From: Sandaracinaceae bacterium
Lineage (GTDB): Bacteria; Myxococcota_A; Polyangia; Polyangiales; Houyiibacteriaceae
Assembly (NCBI GenBank): GCA_020633075.1
Contig: JACKEI010000001.1
Coordinates: forward strand, 62,001-126,000
Reading direction: 5' to 3'
DNA length: 64,000 nucleotides
Part shown: positions 40,751 to 50,422 of the stretch, piece after piece
How the letters are laid out: the number at the start of each line of letters is the position of its first letter
Numbering within the stretch: the stretch's first letter is position 1
Program-made: the position numbers and the translations under genes
The notes under the pieces: model-generated
What the model saw: the letters and a program-made list of their open reading frames with translations, nothing else
Told to the model about the DNA's origin: nothing
Databases searched by the model: none

Positions 40751-41575
40751 TCAGTAGTCGTCGTCCATGCTGGCGCCGTCTTCGTCGTGTGCGTCACGCG
40801 GGACGTACTGGCCGGTGCCAGCGCCACCCTCGCGCTTGCGCTTCTTGAACGGGGTGACGAACGACTTGTGGATGGCGTCCAGCTCCCGCTTGGCGAGCAC
40901 CCGCTGCTGCCCAGGACGCAGACCCTCGGTGGACACGCCGGCGAACGACAGGCGCGTCAGGCGCTGCACCCGACTCCCGATGGCGTCCGCCATGCGGTGG
41001 ATCTGTCGGTTCTTGCCCTCGCGCAGGGTGAGCTGCACCCAGGTGGAGCGGTCCTCCGTGCGCAACACGAAGACCTCGGCCTTCTTGGTGACGTAGCCGT
41101 CGTCCAGCTTCACGCCGTTGCGCAGCAGGTCCAGCTGCGGCACGTCCACGTGGCCTTGCAGCTTGGCCGCGTAGACCTTGGGAACGTGCACGCTCGGGCG
41201 CAGCAGGGCCTCGGCGAACTCGCCGTCGTTGGTGAGCAGGAGCGCGCCGCTGGTGTGGTAGTCCAGCCGGCCGACGGGGAACACGCGCTCGGGGATCTTC
41301 TCGATGATGTCCGCGAGCGACTGGCGGCCTTCCGGGTCACTCAGTGTGCTCACGACCTCGCGCGGCTTGTTCAGCACGTAGTAGACGGGCGCGTCGCGCA
41401 CCAGGCGCCGTCCGTCTACTTCGACCTTGTCGTGGTGGTCGTCCACCTTGACGCCGAGCTCGGTCACCACCTTGCCGTTGACGCGCACGCGCCCGTCGGT
41501 GATGTATTTTTCGGCACCGCGCCGTGAGGCGATTCCCGCCTGGGCGAGCACCTTCTGAAGTCGTTGTTGTGCCAT
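40751..41575 (-). CDS. rluB: RluB-type 23S rRNA pseudouridine synthase
   Basis: A 274-residue enzyme with an N-terminal S4 domain (RLQKVLAQAGIASRRGAEKYI) and the RsuA/RluB catalytic block VGRLDYHTSGALLLTNDGEFAEALLRP, whose Asp attacks the target uridine. REGKNRQIHRMADAIG confirms the subfamily. In E. coli RluB modifies U2605 of 23S rRNA. The C-terminal 35 residues are charged and acidic. It sits in the middle of a same-strand run, 12 nt after a lipoprotein gene and 15 nt before the RegB-like kinase. Confidence 0.92.
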   Translation of the reverse strand: MAQQRLQKVLAQAGIASRRGAEKYITDGRVRVNGKVVTELGVKVDDHHDKVEVDGRRLVRDAPVYYVLNKPREVVSTLSDPEGRQSLADIIEKIPERVFPVGRLDYHTSGALLLTNDGEFAEALLRPSVHVPKVYAAKLQGHVDVPQLDLLRNGVKLDDGYVTKKAEVFVLRTEDRSTWVQLTLREGKNRQIHRMADAIGSRVQRLTRLSFAGVSTEGLRPGQQRVLAKRELDAIHKSFVTPFKKRKREGGAGTGQYVPRDAHDEDGASMDDDY

Positions 41576-41587
41576 GGGGAGGGGCCG

Positions 41588-42244
41588 TTATGCCCCGCGC
41601 CGACTGTCGTCGCGATCCCAGACGTCTACGCGTCCGTCGCCATCGATGTCGGTGCCCATGCGGATCAAGCGGCCGTCCTCGAAGTACTCCCAGCGATCGG
41701 GTTGCCAGGTCTCGGTGGTGCTGCGGCCCGCGAGGTCGCGCTCCGACCGGACGGCTACGCCCGCTTCGTAGAAGATCTTGGTGTCCACGCGGCCGTCGCC
41801 GTTCGTGTCCTGCTCGAGCCGAGCCACGCGGCCGTGCTCGAAGTAGGTCACCTGGTCCATGCGGCCGTCGAAGTCACGGTCCGACTCCTCGGAGCGCGGA
41901 CGACCCTCGTCCGTGTAGAAGCGCACCACGTCCTTGATGCCGTCCCCGTTCAGGTCGGCTTCGCGGCAGACGAGCACCAAGCGCGCCAGGCGCCCGGTGC
42001 CGACGGTGAGGAACACCTTGCGCACGTCGGGGATGTCGTCACCCGAGGTGTCGTACTCGCTGACCTCGTACTGAGGGCCGTTGGCCTCGCAGCGCCCCTG
42101 GTCGTCAGGGTGGTCCGTGGGCAGGCGGGTGGCTTGCTCCGCGGTGGACTCTTGTCCTCCACGATTGCAGCCGCTAGCCACGCAGAGCAGGGCCACGCAG
42201 GACAGCGCGAACCCCAGGCGATGTGGTCTCGAGAGCATGATCAC
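41588..42244 (-). CDS. Lipoprotein with Asp-rich calcium-loop repeats (paralogue 1)
   Basis: A 218-residue lipoprotein (VASGC, Cys26 from GTG 42244). The mature part is a run of beta-hairpin units, each with a loop like DTSGDDIPD, DLNGDGIKD, DRDFDGRMD, DTNGDGRVD and DIDGDGRVD, spaced about 25-30 residues. These match thrombospondin type 3/EF-hand-like calcium loops. It probably binds calcium at the outer membrane. The GTG overlaps the stop of the upstream paralogue by 4 nt; ATG 42238 is an alternative. Confidence 0.8.
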   Translation of the reverse strand: MIMLSRPHRLGFALSCVALLCVASGCNRGGQESTAEQATRLPTDHPDDQGRCEANGPQYEVSEYDTSGDDIPDVRKVFLTVGTGRLARLVLVCREADLNGDGIKDVVRFYTDEGRPRSEESDRDFDGRMDQVTYFEHGRVARLEQDTNGDGRVDTKIFYEAGVAVRSERDLAGRSTTETWQPDRWEYFEDGRLIRMGTDIDGDGRVDVWDRDDSRRGA

Positions 42245-43185
42245 AGGCCTCCCTTGGCGTCGTCCGGGTCAGGAACGAAAGGGTCTTCGGTCGCCTCGCC
42301 GCCGTCGATGACGTCGGTTTCGTCACCGGCAGGGGTCGTCGTCGCAGGCGGGTTCTCGCCGCCGGCGGTGCCGGTGGCTGGCGGAACCGTCGCCGACACG
42401 TCGCAGCGCAGGCGCTCCTCGGCCGGGCCCGCGTCGTCGGGGTGCACGGTGTCCGTGCGGTCCGCCTCGCCGTTGTTGTCCATGTCGTAGCGGACCTCCA
42501 CCAGGAAGCCGTTACGGAACATCTCCCACTTCTCGACCTGACCGTCGTTGTTGTCGTCGTAGCGAGCCTCCACCAACATGCCGTCGGAGTAGGTCTCCCA
42601 CACGTCCGGGCGGCCCCGGTTGCGGCGGTCGCGCTGGGCGCGCGAGACGAGCCCGTTCTCACACCACATCCACGTGTCCACGCGGTGGTCGAAGGTGGTG
42701 TCCAGCTCTTTGCGGCGGATGACGCCGTCGGCGTAGTAGGCGATCTCGTCCAGACGCCCGTCGAAGTCGTAGTCGTGCTCCTCGCGCGCCACGGTGGTGC
42801 CGTCGCCCTCGAAGAAGCGGGTGACATCCACTCTTCCATCGAAGTTCATGTCGATCTCGACGCACACCAGGCGGCCGCCTGCACCGTGCTCCTGGATGTC
42901 CGCGCGACCATCGTTGTTGACGTCGACTCCGCGTGTGACCGGCGCCAGGCTCTCGCAGCGCACACGGTCCTCCATGCTGGAGAGGACGGGCTCCTCTTCT
43001 CCAGGGGTCGTGCCGTCGCCCGTGGCATCGCCGCCACCGCGCCCCTTGCAACCTGCGACCGAGAACGTGACCAAGGCCAACGCGATGGCGGCCGCTTGGC
43101 GCACCCCGCGAGGTGCGGCCGCTGGGCTGCGGGAGGAGCTCCGCTCTGCGAGCGTGGCGAGGTGCGGTCGAAGCTGGTGATTCAT
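42241..43185 (-). CDS. Lipoprotein with Asp-rich calcium-loop repeats (paralogue 2)
   Basis: A 314-residue relative of the downstream gene (VAGC, Cys46). Calcium-type loops DVNNDGRAD, DMNFDGRVD, DYDFDGRLD, DTTFDHRVD, DDNNDGQVE and DMDNNGEAD recur about every 25 residues; the fourth has a His in place of an acidic residue. A Pro/Thr/Asp-rich tail follows residue 265. First gene of a same-strand run that includes rluB and the RegB-like two-component system. GAGAA precedes the ATG; a promoter is proposed at 43249-43278. Confidence 0.8.
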   Translation of the reverse strand: MNHQLRPHLATLAERSSSRSPAAAPRGVRQAAAIALALVTFSVAGCKGRGGGDATGDGTTPGEEEPVLSSMEDRVRCESLAPVTRGVDVNNDGRADIQEHGAGGRLVCVEIDMNFDGRVDVTRFFEGDGTTVAREEHDYDFDGRLDEIAYYADGVIRRKELDTTFDHRVDTWMWCENGLVSRAQRDRRNRGRPDVWETYSDGMLVEARYDDNNDGQVEKWEMFRNGFLVEVRYDMDNNGEADRTDTVHPDDAGPAEERLRCDVSATVPPATGTAGGENPPATTTPAGDETDVIDGGEATEDPFVPDPDDAKGGL

Positions 43186-43248
43186 GAATCGTTCTCAGGA
43201 TGCCGGGCGCCCGCTCGCGCTGCGAGTGATGGGCCCCAGCCGCCCCGC

Positions 43249-43278
43249 AGCATACGACCATGGGGACCCCCTCGGCAA
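43249..43278 (-). promoter_or_regulatory. Sigma-70 promoter for the calcium-loop lipoprotein run
   Basis: On the minus strand TTGCCG (43278-43273), 18-nt spacer, TATGCT (43254-43249), about 57 nt upstream of the ATG at 43185. Confidence 0.45.
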
Positions 43279-43324
43279 GCCGCGCACCGCCCCCGCGCGT
43301 TCGGGCCTCTCCAGGCCGGGTGTG

Positions 43325-43353
43325 TTGACAGTACACGTCATGCCATGTATGTT
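43325..43353 (+). promoter_or_regulatory. Strong sigma-70 promoter of the RHH gene
   Basis: Perfect -35 TTGACA (43325-43330), 17-nt spacer, TATGTT (43348-43353). The spacer and -10 contain CATGCCATG, a near-palindrome that could let the ribbon-helix-helix product control itself. Confidence 0.75.
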
Positions 43354-43399
43354 CACTTCGCTCGTACGATCGCGAGCACCAACGCGGACAACGGTGAAG

Positions 43400-43585
43400 A
43401 TGGCGCGCAAGAAGATCTCCACGACCGTGTACATCACCCCCGAGCAGAACGAGCAGCTCAAGGTTCTGCACGAGCGCACCAAGGTGCCCATCGCCGTGTA
43501 CATCCGCGAGGGGATCGACATGGTGCTGCGCAGTCACGCGGACGAGCTCCCGGGTCAGCTCTCATTGACCACGTCAGACGACTGA
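43400..43585 (+). CDS. Ribbon-helix-helix (CopG-like) small DNA-binding protein
   Basis: A 61-residue protein, MARKKISTTVYITPEQNEQL and onward. A short basic strand (KKISTTVYIT) precedes two helices (PEQNEQLKVLHERTK and PIAVYIREGIDMVLRSH), the RHH fold of CopG/MetJ/Arc dimers that read DNA with the strand. There is no toxin partner: the next gene is lepA. The start at 43400 gives the canonical RHH N-terminus, about 40 nt after the predicted transcription start, with GGTGAAGA just upstream. The near-consensus promoter implies high expression. The 214 nt upstream are shared with the divergent lipoprotein gene. Confidence 0.85.
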   Translation: MARKKISTTVYITPEQNEQLKVLHERTKVPIAVYIREGIDMVLRSHADELPGQLSLTTSDD

Positions 43586-43735
43586 CCCTCACCCTCCGAG
43601 CCCCCTCCCGCCCTCGCGCGTCATCGGCCTTGCGGTTGCAACCGGGCCGGTCGCGCATCAATGTCTCGCCGGCCGGCCGCCCGACGCTACTTCGCGACGC
43701 TGCGTGAGCCGTTGCCCCCCCCTCAGGGCGCCTTC

Positions 43736-45541
<1,806 letters not shown>

Positions 45542-45558
45542 CGCGCGAGGCTCTGCTG

Positions 45559-46170
45559 ATGGACGAGGTCCGCGCGCTCGCCGAGCGACTACAGATCCCG
45601 CTGACCGACGACGCCGCCGAGCGCCTCGGGGCCTTCCTCCGGCTGACCGCCCTGTGGGGCAAGCGCATCGATCTGACGAGCGCGCGTGACAACGGGGCGC
45701 TGGCCGAGATCCTCTTCGTGGACGCGCTGCACATGGTTTCCGTGGAGCTGGTGCCCGAGAACGCCCGCGTGCTGGACGTGGGAGCCGGGGTAGGGGCCCC
45801 GACGCTCCCCATGCTGCTGATGCGACCCGACCTGCGCGCGCTGCTGGTGGAGCCGCGCCGCAAGCGCGTGGCCTTCTTGCGGACGGCGGTGGGCAGCCTG
45901 GGGCTCGCGCAGCGGGTGCAGGTGGTGGAGGCCAAGCTGGACCTCGACGCGCCGCGCGCGCTCGTGGACGCTCACGGAGCGGTGGACGTGGCGCTCGCAC
46001 GAGCGACGTTCGCGCCGGGGGTCTGGCTGGGGCTGGGGAGGCAGCTGGCCCCACGCACGCTGGTGCTCACGGCGCAAGAAGCTCCGCCTGCCGGGGCGAT
46101 GCTCTCCGTGAGCTACGCGGTGCCCAGCAGCGGCGCCAAGCGCGTGGTCAGCGCCTACGCAGCGCAGTGA
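45559..46170 (+). CDS. rsmG: 16S rRNA (guanine-527-N7) methyltransferase, RsmG/GidB
   Basis: A 203-residue SAM-dependent methyltransferase. The pattern TALWGKRIDLTSARDNGALAEILFVDAL, then VLDVGAGVGAPTLPMLLMRPDLRALLVEPRRKRVAFLRT, matches RsmG, which methylates G527 of 16S rRNA. The C-terminal third is less conserved than usual (VALARATFAPG in place of the common SRAVAPL), so it may be a divergent member. ATG 45559 has GAGG 9 nt upstream. It is separated from the usual mnmE/mnmG neighbours and converges on khpB. Confidence 0.82.
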   Translation: MDEVRALAERLQIPLTDDAAERLGAFLRLTALWGKRIDLTSARDNGALAEILFVDALHMVSVELVPENARVLDVGAGVGAPTLPMLLMRPDLRALLVEPRRKRVAFLRTAVGSLGLAQRVQVVEAKLDLDAPRALVDAHGAVDVALARATFAPGVWLGLGRQLAPRTLVLTAQEAPPAGAMLSVSYAVPSSGAKRVVSAYAAQ

Positions 46171-46196
46171 GCGCCCGGCGCACGCAGCCGGCGGGT

Positions 46197-46736
46197 TCAG
46201 CGGGAGCGCGCCGGGATGATCTGGATGCGGCGGCGCATGCCCTCGCCGGACGAAGACGTGGTCACGCCCTCCAGCTTGGCCAGCGACAGGTGGATCACGC
46301 GGCGATCGCGCGCGCTCATGGGCCGCAGCGTCACGACCTTGCCCTGGGTGACGGCGCGCTTGGCCTCACGCTTGGCCATGCTGACCAGGCCCTTGTCGTG
46401 CCGGTCGCGGTAGTCGCCGGAGTCCAGCACCACGTGGCGGCGCCCCTCGGGCTCGCGGTTGACCACCTTGTTCAGGATGAACTGCAGGGCGTCCAGGGTC
46501 TGCCCCTTCTTCCCGATGACCATGCCGGCGTCGGGCCCCACCAGGTCGAGCACGATGCGCTCGTCGTCCTCGCGGATGTCGACGTCGACGTCGAAGTCCA
46601 TGAGGTCGAGGATGTCCTCGAGGGCCTCGGCGGCCACCTCGGCCTTCTTGTCGTTTTCGAGTTTGGCGGGCGCGGGGGCAGGGCCATCCTCGAGGAGGAG
46701 GGCACCATCGTGCAGCTTGGGGTCTCGGTCGCTCAT
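46197..46736 (-). CDS. khpB: KhpB/Jag-type RNA-binding protein (KH and R3H domains)
   Basis: A 179-residue protein: acidic N-terminus, a type II KH domain (about 50-115) with VIGKKGQTLDALQFILNKVV, and an R3H domain (about 118-178) with LRPMSARDRRVIHLSLAKLEGVTTSSSGEGMRRRIQI. The Jag N-terminal domain found in Firmicutes is missing. KhpB proteins bind RNA, often with KhpA, and affect cell division and wall synthesis. Its place after yidC is the classic jag position. Confidence 0.9.
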   Translation of the reverse strand: MSDRDPKLHDGALLLEDGPAPAPAKLENDKKAEVAAEALEDILDLMDFDVDVDIREDDERIVLDLVGPDAGMVIGKKGQTLDALQFILNKVVNREPEGRRHVVLDSGDYRDRHDKGLVSMAKREAKRAVTQGKVVTLRPMSARDRRVIHLSLAKLEGVTTSSSGEGMRRRIQIIPARSR

Positions 46737-46791
46737 GGGCTTGACGGATCCTACAACAGGCCGTGGATATCGGCGATGAACTTGGTGGTCT

Positions 46792-48474
46792 TTACGCCGG
46801 TCCGGCCGCCGCCTTCTTGGCGGAGGCCGCGGCGAGCTGGACGCGGATGTAGTGCTGCTGCGTGATGCTCAGCACGGAGTTGGTGACCATGTACAGGCAC
46901 AGGCCTGCAGGAAGGAAGAGCATGAAGCCGGTGATCATGATCGGCATCATGTAGAGCATGACCTTGGCCTGGGTGGGGTCCATGGCCGCGGTGGGCGTGA
47001 GCTTCTGCTGCACGAACATCAGGCCACCCAGCAAGAGCGGCAGCACAAAGTAGGGGTCGCGCGCCGACAGGTCCGTCCAGAAGAGCACGAAGGGCGCGTG
47101 ATACAGCTCGAGGTTGGTGGACAGGCTCTGGTACAGCGCGAACCAGATCGGCATCTGCAGCAGCATCGGCAGGCAGCCCGCGAAGGGGTTCACCTTGTGC
47201 TCGCGGTAGAGGGCCATGGTGGCCTGCCCCTTGGCCTCGCGGTCGTCGCCGTACTTCTCGTTGAGCGCCTCCATGAGCGGCTTTAGCTCGCTCATCTTGG
47301 CCATGTTCTTGAAGCTCGCCGCCGTGAGCGGATACAGCAGGAGCTTGACCAGGAAGGTCAGCAGGATGATGGCCAGGCCCCAGTTGCCCACCAAGAGGAA
47401 GATGGAGCGCAGCAGCCAGACCAGGCCCTCGGCGATGAAGGTGAACCAGCCCAGGTCCACCGCCGCGCTGGCCCGGTGCCCGAACGCGTGCATCGCGTCC
47501 AGGTCCTTCGGGCCCATGTAGATGGGCGTGCGCACCAGCGTCTCGCCGCCCGCCGGAAGATCCACCCGCGGGTACACCAGCGCGGCCTCGAACAGCGTGC
47601 CGTCGATGACCTGGCCGCTCTGGAAGCGATTGCTCATCCATACACGGCAGCGCTCCGCAGAGTCGTCCTCGGCGGCCATCAGCGTGGCGAAGTACTGGTT
47701 GGTGATCGCGGTCCAGCCCACGTCAGGGCCGTAGCCGAAGGCCTGGGTGGACGGATTGTCGCCGTCCAGCTTGCTGCGGTCGAAGCGCTCCTGCTCGCTG
47801 TTGTCGTCGAAGGAGCACTGCCCGAACGACGCGAACGCGGACGGACGACCGAGGAAGGTGCTGCCCTCGGCCTCGCGTGAGACGTAGTGGGCGGTGCGGA
47901 CGTTGACGCGCACGGGCCGCGTGACGCGGCCGATGTTCACGATGTGGACCGTGGACCACAGCTGGTACGGCGACGTGCCGGCCTCCCACTGGCGCGTGAT
48001 GCGGAAGCCGTCGGCCTCGAGCTCGAAGCGCACCTTGTTGGGCTCCGGCTGGCTGACGCGCCACACCGCGTCCTCGGGGATGCGGATGCCGCCCAGCTCG
48101 AGGTTGAGCGGCAGGTAGCGCTCGCGGTCGGTGCTGACCATCTCGTGCAGCTCGCCGTCTTCGCTGCGGAAGCGATCGCCCTTGATGCGCATGCTGCTCA
48201 CCGCGCTGTTCAGGTTGGTGAACGTGGCGATGAAGTGCTCGGTCTCGATCTGCGCCGTCTGTGCCGCGGCGCTGCGGGCCGCCATGGCGTCTGCGCTCGC
48301 GCCGGGCGCGCTCGTCCCTGCGCTGCCGCCGGTCTCGGAGCTGGCCGCCGTGTCCCCCGTGGCCACGGGCGCCTCGTCCGGGCCACCGAAGTACTTCAGC
48401 CCCGCGTAGGCGCCGCCCAACACGAGCGTGAGGACGAGGAGCGGGAGCAGTTGCGTCTTGGGATCGTCAGCCAT
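46792..48474 (-). CDS. yidC: Membrane protein insertase YidC
   Basis: A 560-residue, Gram-negative-type YidC: first transmembrane segment at about 10-28, a large periplasmic beta-domain (about 75-335), then the five-helix insertase core (about 340-550). The core contains LKPLMEALNEKYGDD, NPFAGCLPMLLQMPIWFALYQSL and DPTQAKVMLYMMPIMITGFM, which carry the family signatures. It inserts and folds inner-membrane proteins with or without SecYEG. The gene is 9 nt downstream of yidD and followed by khpB, as in most bacteria. Confidence 0.97.
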   Translation of the reverse strand: MADDPKTQLLPLLVLTLVLGGAYAGLKYFGGPDEAPVATGDTAASSETGGSAGTSAPGASADAMAARSAAAQTAQIETEHFIATFTNLNSAVSSMRIKGDRFRSEDGELHEMVSTDRERYLPLNLELGGIRIPEDAVWRVSQPEPNKVRFELEADGFRITRQWEAGTSPYQLWSTVHIVNIGRVTRPVRVNVRTAHYVSREAEGSTFLGRPSAFASFGQCSFDDNSEQERFDRSKLDGDNPSTQAFGYGPDVGWTAITNQYFATLMAAEDDSAERCRVWMSNRFQSGQVIDGTLFEAALVYPRVDLPAGGETLVRTPIYMGPKDLDAMHAFGHRASAAVDLGWFTFIAEGLVWLLRSIFLLVGNWGLAIILLTFLVKLLLYPLTAASFKNMAKMSELKPLMEALNEKYGDDREAKGQATMALYREHKVNPFAGCLPMLLQMPIWFALYQSLSTNLELYHAPFVLFWTDLSARDPYFVLPLLLGGLMFVQQKLTPTAAMDPTQAKVMLYMMPIMITGFMLFLPAGLCLYMVTNSVLSITQQHYIRVQLAAASAKKAAAGPA

Positions 48475-48483
48475 CGTCGGTGG

Positions 48484-48765
48484 TCAGTCTTCAGTCGGCG
48501 CCAGCGGCGCGGTCGGGGCGGCGGGGGCCGGAGGCGGGGGGTCGTAGCCCCCGGGGTTGAACGGGTGGCAGCGACAGATGCGTTTGGCCCCCAGGAAGCC
48601 TCCGCGCAAGGCGCCGAAGCGCTCGATGCAGGTCGCGGTGTAGCGTGAGCAGGAGGGCTCGAAGCGGCACACGCTACCGATCAGGGGGGAGAGCGTCCAC
48701 CAGTAGATCCGAATCAGGCCCAGCAGCAGCCACTGGAGCGGGTTCTTTCGTGCCGTGGCGCTCAT
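48484..48765 (-). CDS. yidD: Membrane protein insertion efficiency factor YidD
   Basis: A 93-residue protein with the YidD signature LIRIYWWTLSPLIGSVCRFEPSCSRYT, then FGALRGGFLGAKRICRCHPFNPGGYDPPP. It is a peripheral membrane protein helping YidC-dependent insertion. Its ATG overlaps the rnpA stop by 4 nt (ATGA). The Pro/Ala-rich last 20 residues are not conserved in the family. Confidence 0.96.
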   Translation of the reverse strand: MSATARKNPLQWLLLGLIRIYWWTLSPLIGSVCRFEPSCSRYTATCIERFGALRGGFLGAKRICRCHPFNPGGYDPPPPAPAAPTAPLAPTED

Positions 48766-49163
48766 GACGAGGCCCCATTTCTAGCACCTTCCGTAGCCGG
48801 TGGCGGCGCCAGCCGGGCGCGCTGCTTGGCGAGCGCGTCGCGCGCGCTGGCCACGTCCGCGAGCAGCTCGGCGTAGCGCACGGCCCCGGCTCCCTGCTTG
48901 GCGATGAACACGACATCCGTCGCGTCGGGGAAGAGCTCGCGGTTTCGGCGGAAGACCTCGCGGACCACACGCTTGATGCGGTTGCGCACCACGGCGTTGC
49001 CGACCTTCTTCGTGACCGTCACGCCGAGCCGCTGCGTGCCGACGGGGGCCGCCGCGAGGACGATCAGAAAGTGACGCGTGTGGACGCGCGAGCGGCCCGA
49101 CTGGATCCGGCGGTAGTCCGCCCGCCGTCGCACTCGGGCGCTCGGCGGGTAGGCTTCCGTCAT
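48762..49163 (-). CDS. rnpA: Ribonuclease P protein component
   Basis: A 133-residue protein with the RnpA pattern: RVRRRADYRRIQSGRSRVHTRHFLIV, then RLGVTVTKKVGNAVVRNRIKRVVREVFRRNRELFP. The RNR motif contacts the RNA subunit and pre-tRNA. It supports 5' tRNA processing. Located 31 nt after rpmH and overlapping yidD. Confidence 0.95.
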   Translation of the reverse strand: MTEAYPPSARVRRRADYRRIQSGRSRVHTRHFLIVLAAAPVGTQRLGVTVTKKVGNAVVRNRIKRVVREVFRRNRELFPDATDVVFIAKQGAGAVRYAELLADVASARDALAKQRARLAPPPATEGARNGASS

Positions 49164-49194
49164 GGGGCTCCTGCGGCGTGCCGCCGGGGTGGGC

Positions 49195-49344
49195 TCACTT
49201 CTCGAAGGTGCTCACCACGAGGCGCGTACGGCCCTTGCGGCGACGGGCCGAGAGCACCTTGCGGCCTCCCGCGGTCTTCATGCGCGCACGAAACCCGTGG
49301 GTGCGCTTACGGCTGGTCTTGCTGGGCTGATAAGTCCGCTTCAC
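49195..49344 (-). CDS. rpmH: 50S ribosomal protein L34
   Basis: A 49-residue basic protein, start VKRTYQPSKTSRKRTHGFRA, end RRRKGRTRLVVSTFEK, colinear with L34. The start codon is GTG at 49344 with GGAGAA 6 nt upstream, which fixes it. A TTGACA/TTGATT promoter lies about 57 nt upstream. No DnaA-box cluster is visible nearby, so this rpmH is not evidently at the replication origin. Confidence 0.97.
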   Translation of the reverse strand: MKRTYQPSKTSRKRTHGFRARMKTAGGRKVLSARRRKGRTRLVVSTFEK

Positions 49345-49400
49345 GGCACATTCTCCAAAAGTCGATAGACCGACACCGTGAGACCGGCTCGGGGCCGCGC

Positions 49401-49429
49401 AATCAAGCACGCGACCCCAGCGGTGTCAA
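49401..49429 (-). promoter_or_regulatory. Sigma-70 promoter of the rpmH operon
   Basis: On the minus strand: TTGACA (49429-49424), 17-nt spacer, TTGATT (49406-49401). Predicted start near 49394, giving a 50-nt leader with a strong Shine-Dalgarno. Confidence 0.75.
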
Positions 49430-49445
49430 GCAAGCCCGGCGCGAA

Positions 49446-49505
49446 CCCCGCCCCCGACTCCGCCCCCGCCCCCGCCCCCGCCACCGCCACCGCCCCCGCC
49501 CCGCC
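49446..49505. repeat. CCCCCG hexanucleotide-type repeat between rpmH and accD
   Basis: About 60 nt of C-runs separated by single G, A or T (mostly CCCCCG and CCACCG units). The minus strand has many runs of three to five G and could fold as a G-quadruplex. It lies just upstream of the rpmH -35 and 50 nt upstream of the accD -10. With 49345-49570 it makes up the 226-nt divergent region. Confidence 0.8.
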
Positions 49506-49555
49506 GTCCGACCGGCCGGTAGTCGCTCGTCCTTTTCCGGCCCCGGCCTTCGTGC

Positions 49556-49561
49556 TACCTG
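49556..49561 (+). promoter_or_regulatory. Extended -10 (TGCTACCTG) of accD
   Basis: TGC then TACCTG, ending 10 nt before the ATG at 49571; predicted leader about 3 nt, no Shine-Dalgarno. Confidence 0.4.
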
Positions 49562-49570
49562 CCAGCCCTC

Positions 49571-50410
49571 ATGGCCCTGTTCGCAAAGAAGAAGCCCGTT
49601 GGCGACGCCTCTCAGAAGAAGAGCTTGGGGCGCGGCGTCTTCCGCCGCTGCGACGGCTGCGCCGAGACGCTCAAGGCCGAGGACTTCACCGCCAACCTCG
49701 AGGTCTGTCCCAACTGCGGCCATCATTACCGCCTCAGCGCCGAGGCGTGGGTGCAGTACCTGATCGACCCGGGCTCGTGGACCGAGCACGACGAGGGCCT
49801 CCGCTCCCTCGACCCGCTGCACTTCGTGGACTCCTCCCCGTACCCCGAGCGCCTGGCCAGCAGCATCAAGAAGTCCGGAGTGAACGACGCGTTCATGGCG
49901 GGGTCCGGTACCATGGGCGGCCGCCCCGTGCAGCTGGGGTGCTTCGTCTTCCGCTTCATGGGCGGCTCCATGGGCTCCGTCGTCGGGGAGAAGATCACGC
50001 GCATGATGGAGCGCGGCGCCGAGCGAAAGCAGCCCGTCATCCTGCTCAGCGCGTCCGGTGGGGCGCGCATGCAAGAGGGCGCCCTCTCGCTCATGCAGAT
50101 GGCCAAGACGGTGGCCGCGCTGGGCCTGCTGCGTGAAGCCGGCATGCCCTTCATCAGCGTCCTGCTGAACCCCACCACGGGTGGCGTCGCAGCCAGCTTT
50201 GCGCTCTTGGGGGACGTGAACATCGCCGAGCCGCGCGCCTTGATCGGCTTCACCGGCCCACGCGTCATCGAGAACACCATTCGGCAGACCCTGCCGGACG
50301 GCTTCCAGCGCTCCGAGTTCCTCATGGACCACGGCATGCTGGACGTGATCGCCGAGCGGCACGACATGCGCGCCACCATCGCGCGCACGCTCGACCACTT
50401 GCTCGACTGA
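49571..50410 (+). CDS. accD: Acetyl-CoA carboxylase carboxyltransferase, beta subunit
   Basis: A 279-residue protein. The N-terminal four-Cys zinc ribbon is CDGC/CPNC (about 28-50). The crotonase-fold carboxyltransferase follows with MGGSMGSVVGEKI, LLSASGGARMQEGALSLMQMAKT and NPTTGGVAASFALLGD. It transfers carboxyl from biotin to acetyl-CoA with AccA, the first step of fatty-acid synthesis. folC begins 12 nt downstream, an arrangement shared with many Proteobacteria. Confidence 0.97.
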   Translation: MALFAKKKPVGDASQKKSLGRGVFRRCDGCAETLKAEDFTANLEVCPNCGHHYRLSAEAWVQYLIDPGSWTEHDEGLRSLDPLHFVDSSPYPERLASSIKKSGVNDAFMAGSGTMGGRPVQLGCFVFRFMGGSMGSVVGEKITRMMERGAERKQPVILLSASGGARMQEGALSLMQMAKTVAALGLLREAGMPFISVLLNPTTGGVAASFALLGDVNIAEPRALIGFTGPRVIENTIRQTLPDGFQRSEFLMDHGMLDVIAERHDMRATIARTLDHLLD

Positions 50411-50422
50411 CGAGCGCGCAGG

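Noticed and set aside
49446..49505. C-rich repeats considered as a CRISPR array
   Set aside because: Hexamer-scale low complexity with no spacer structure and no cas genes.
49195..49570. Replication origin next to rpmH
   Set aside because: No dnaA or dnaN, no cluster of TTATCCACA-like boxes and no AT-rich unwinding region.
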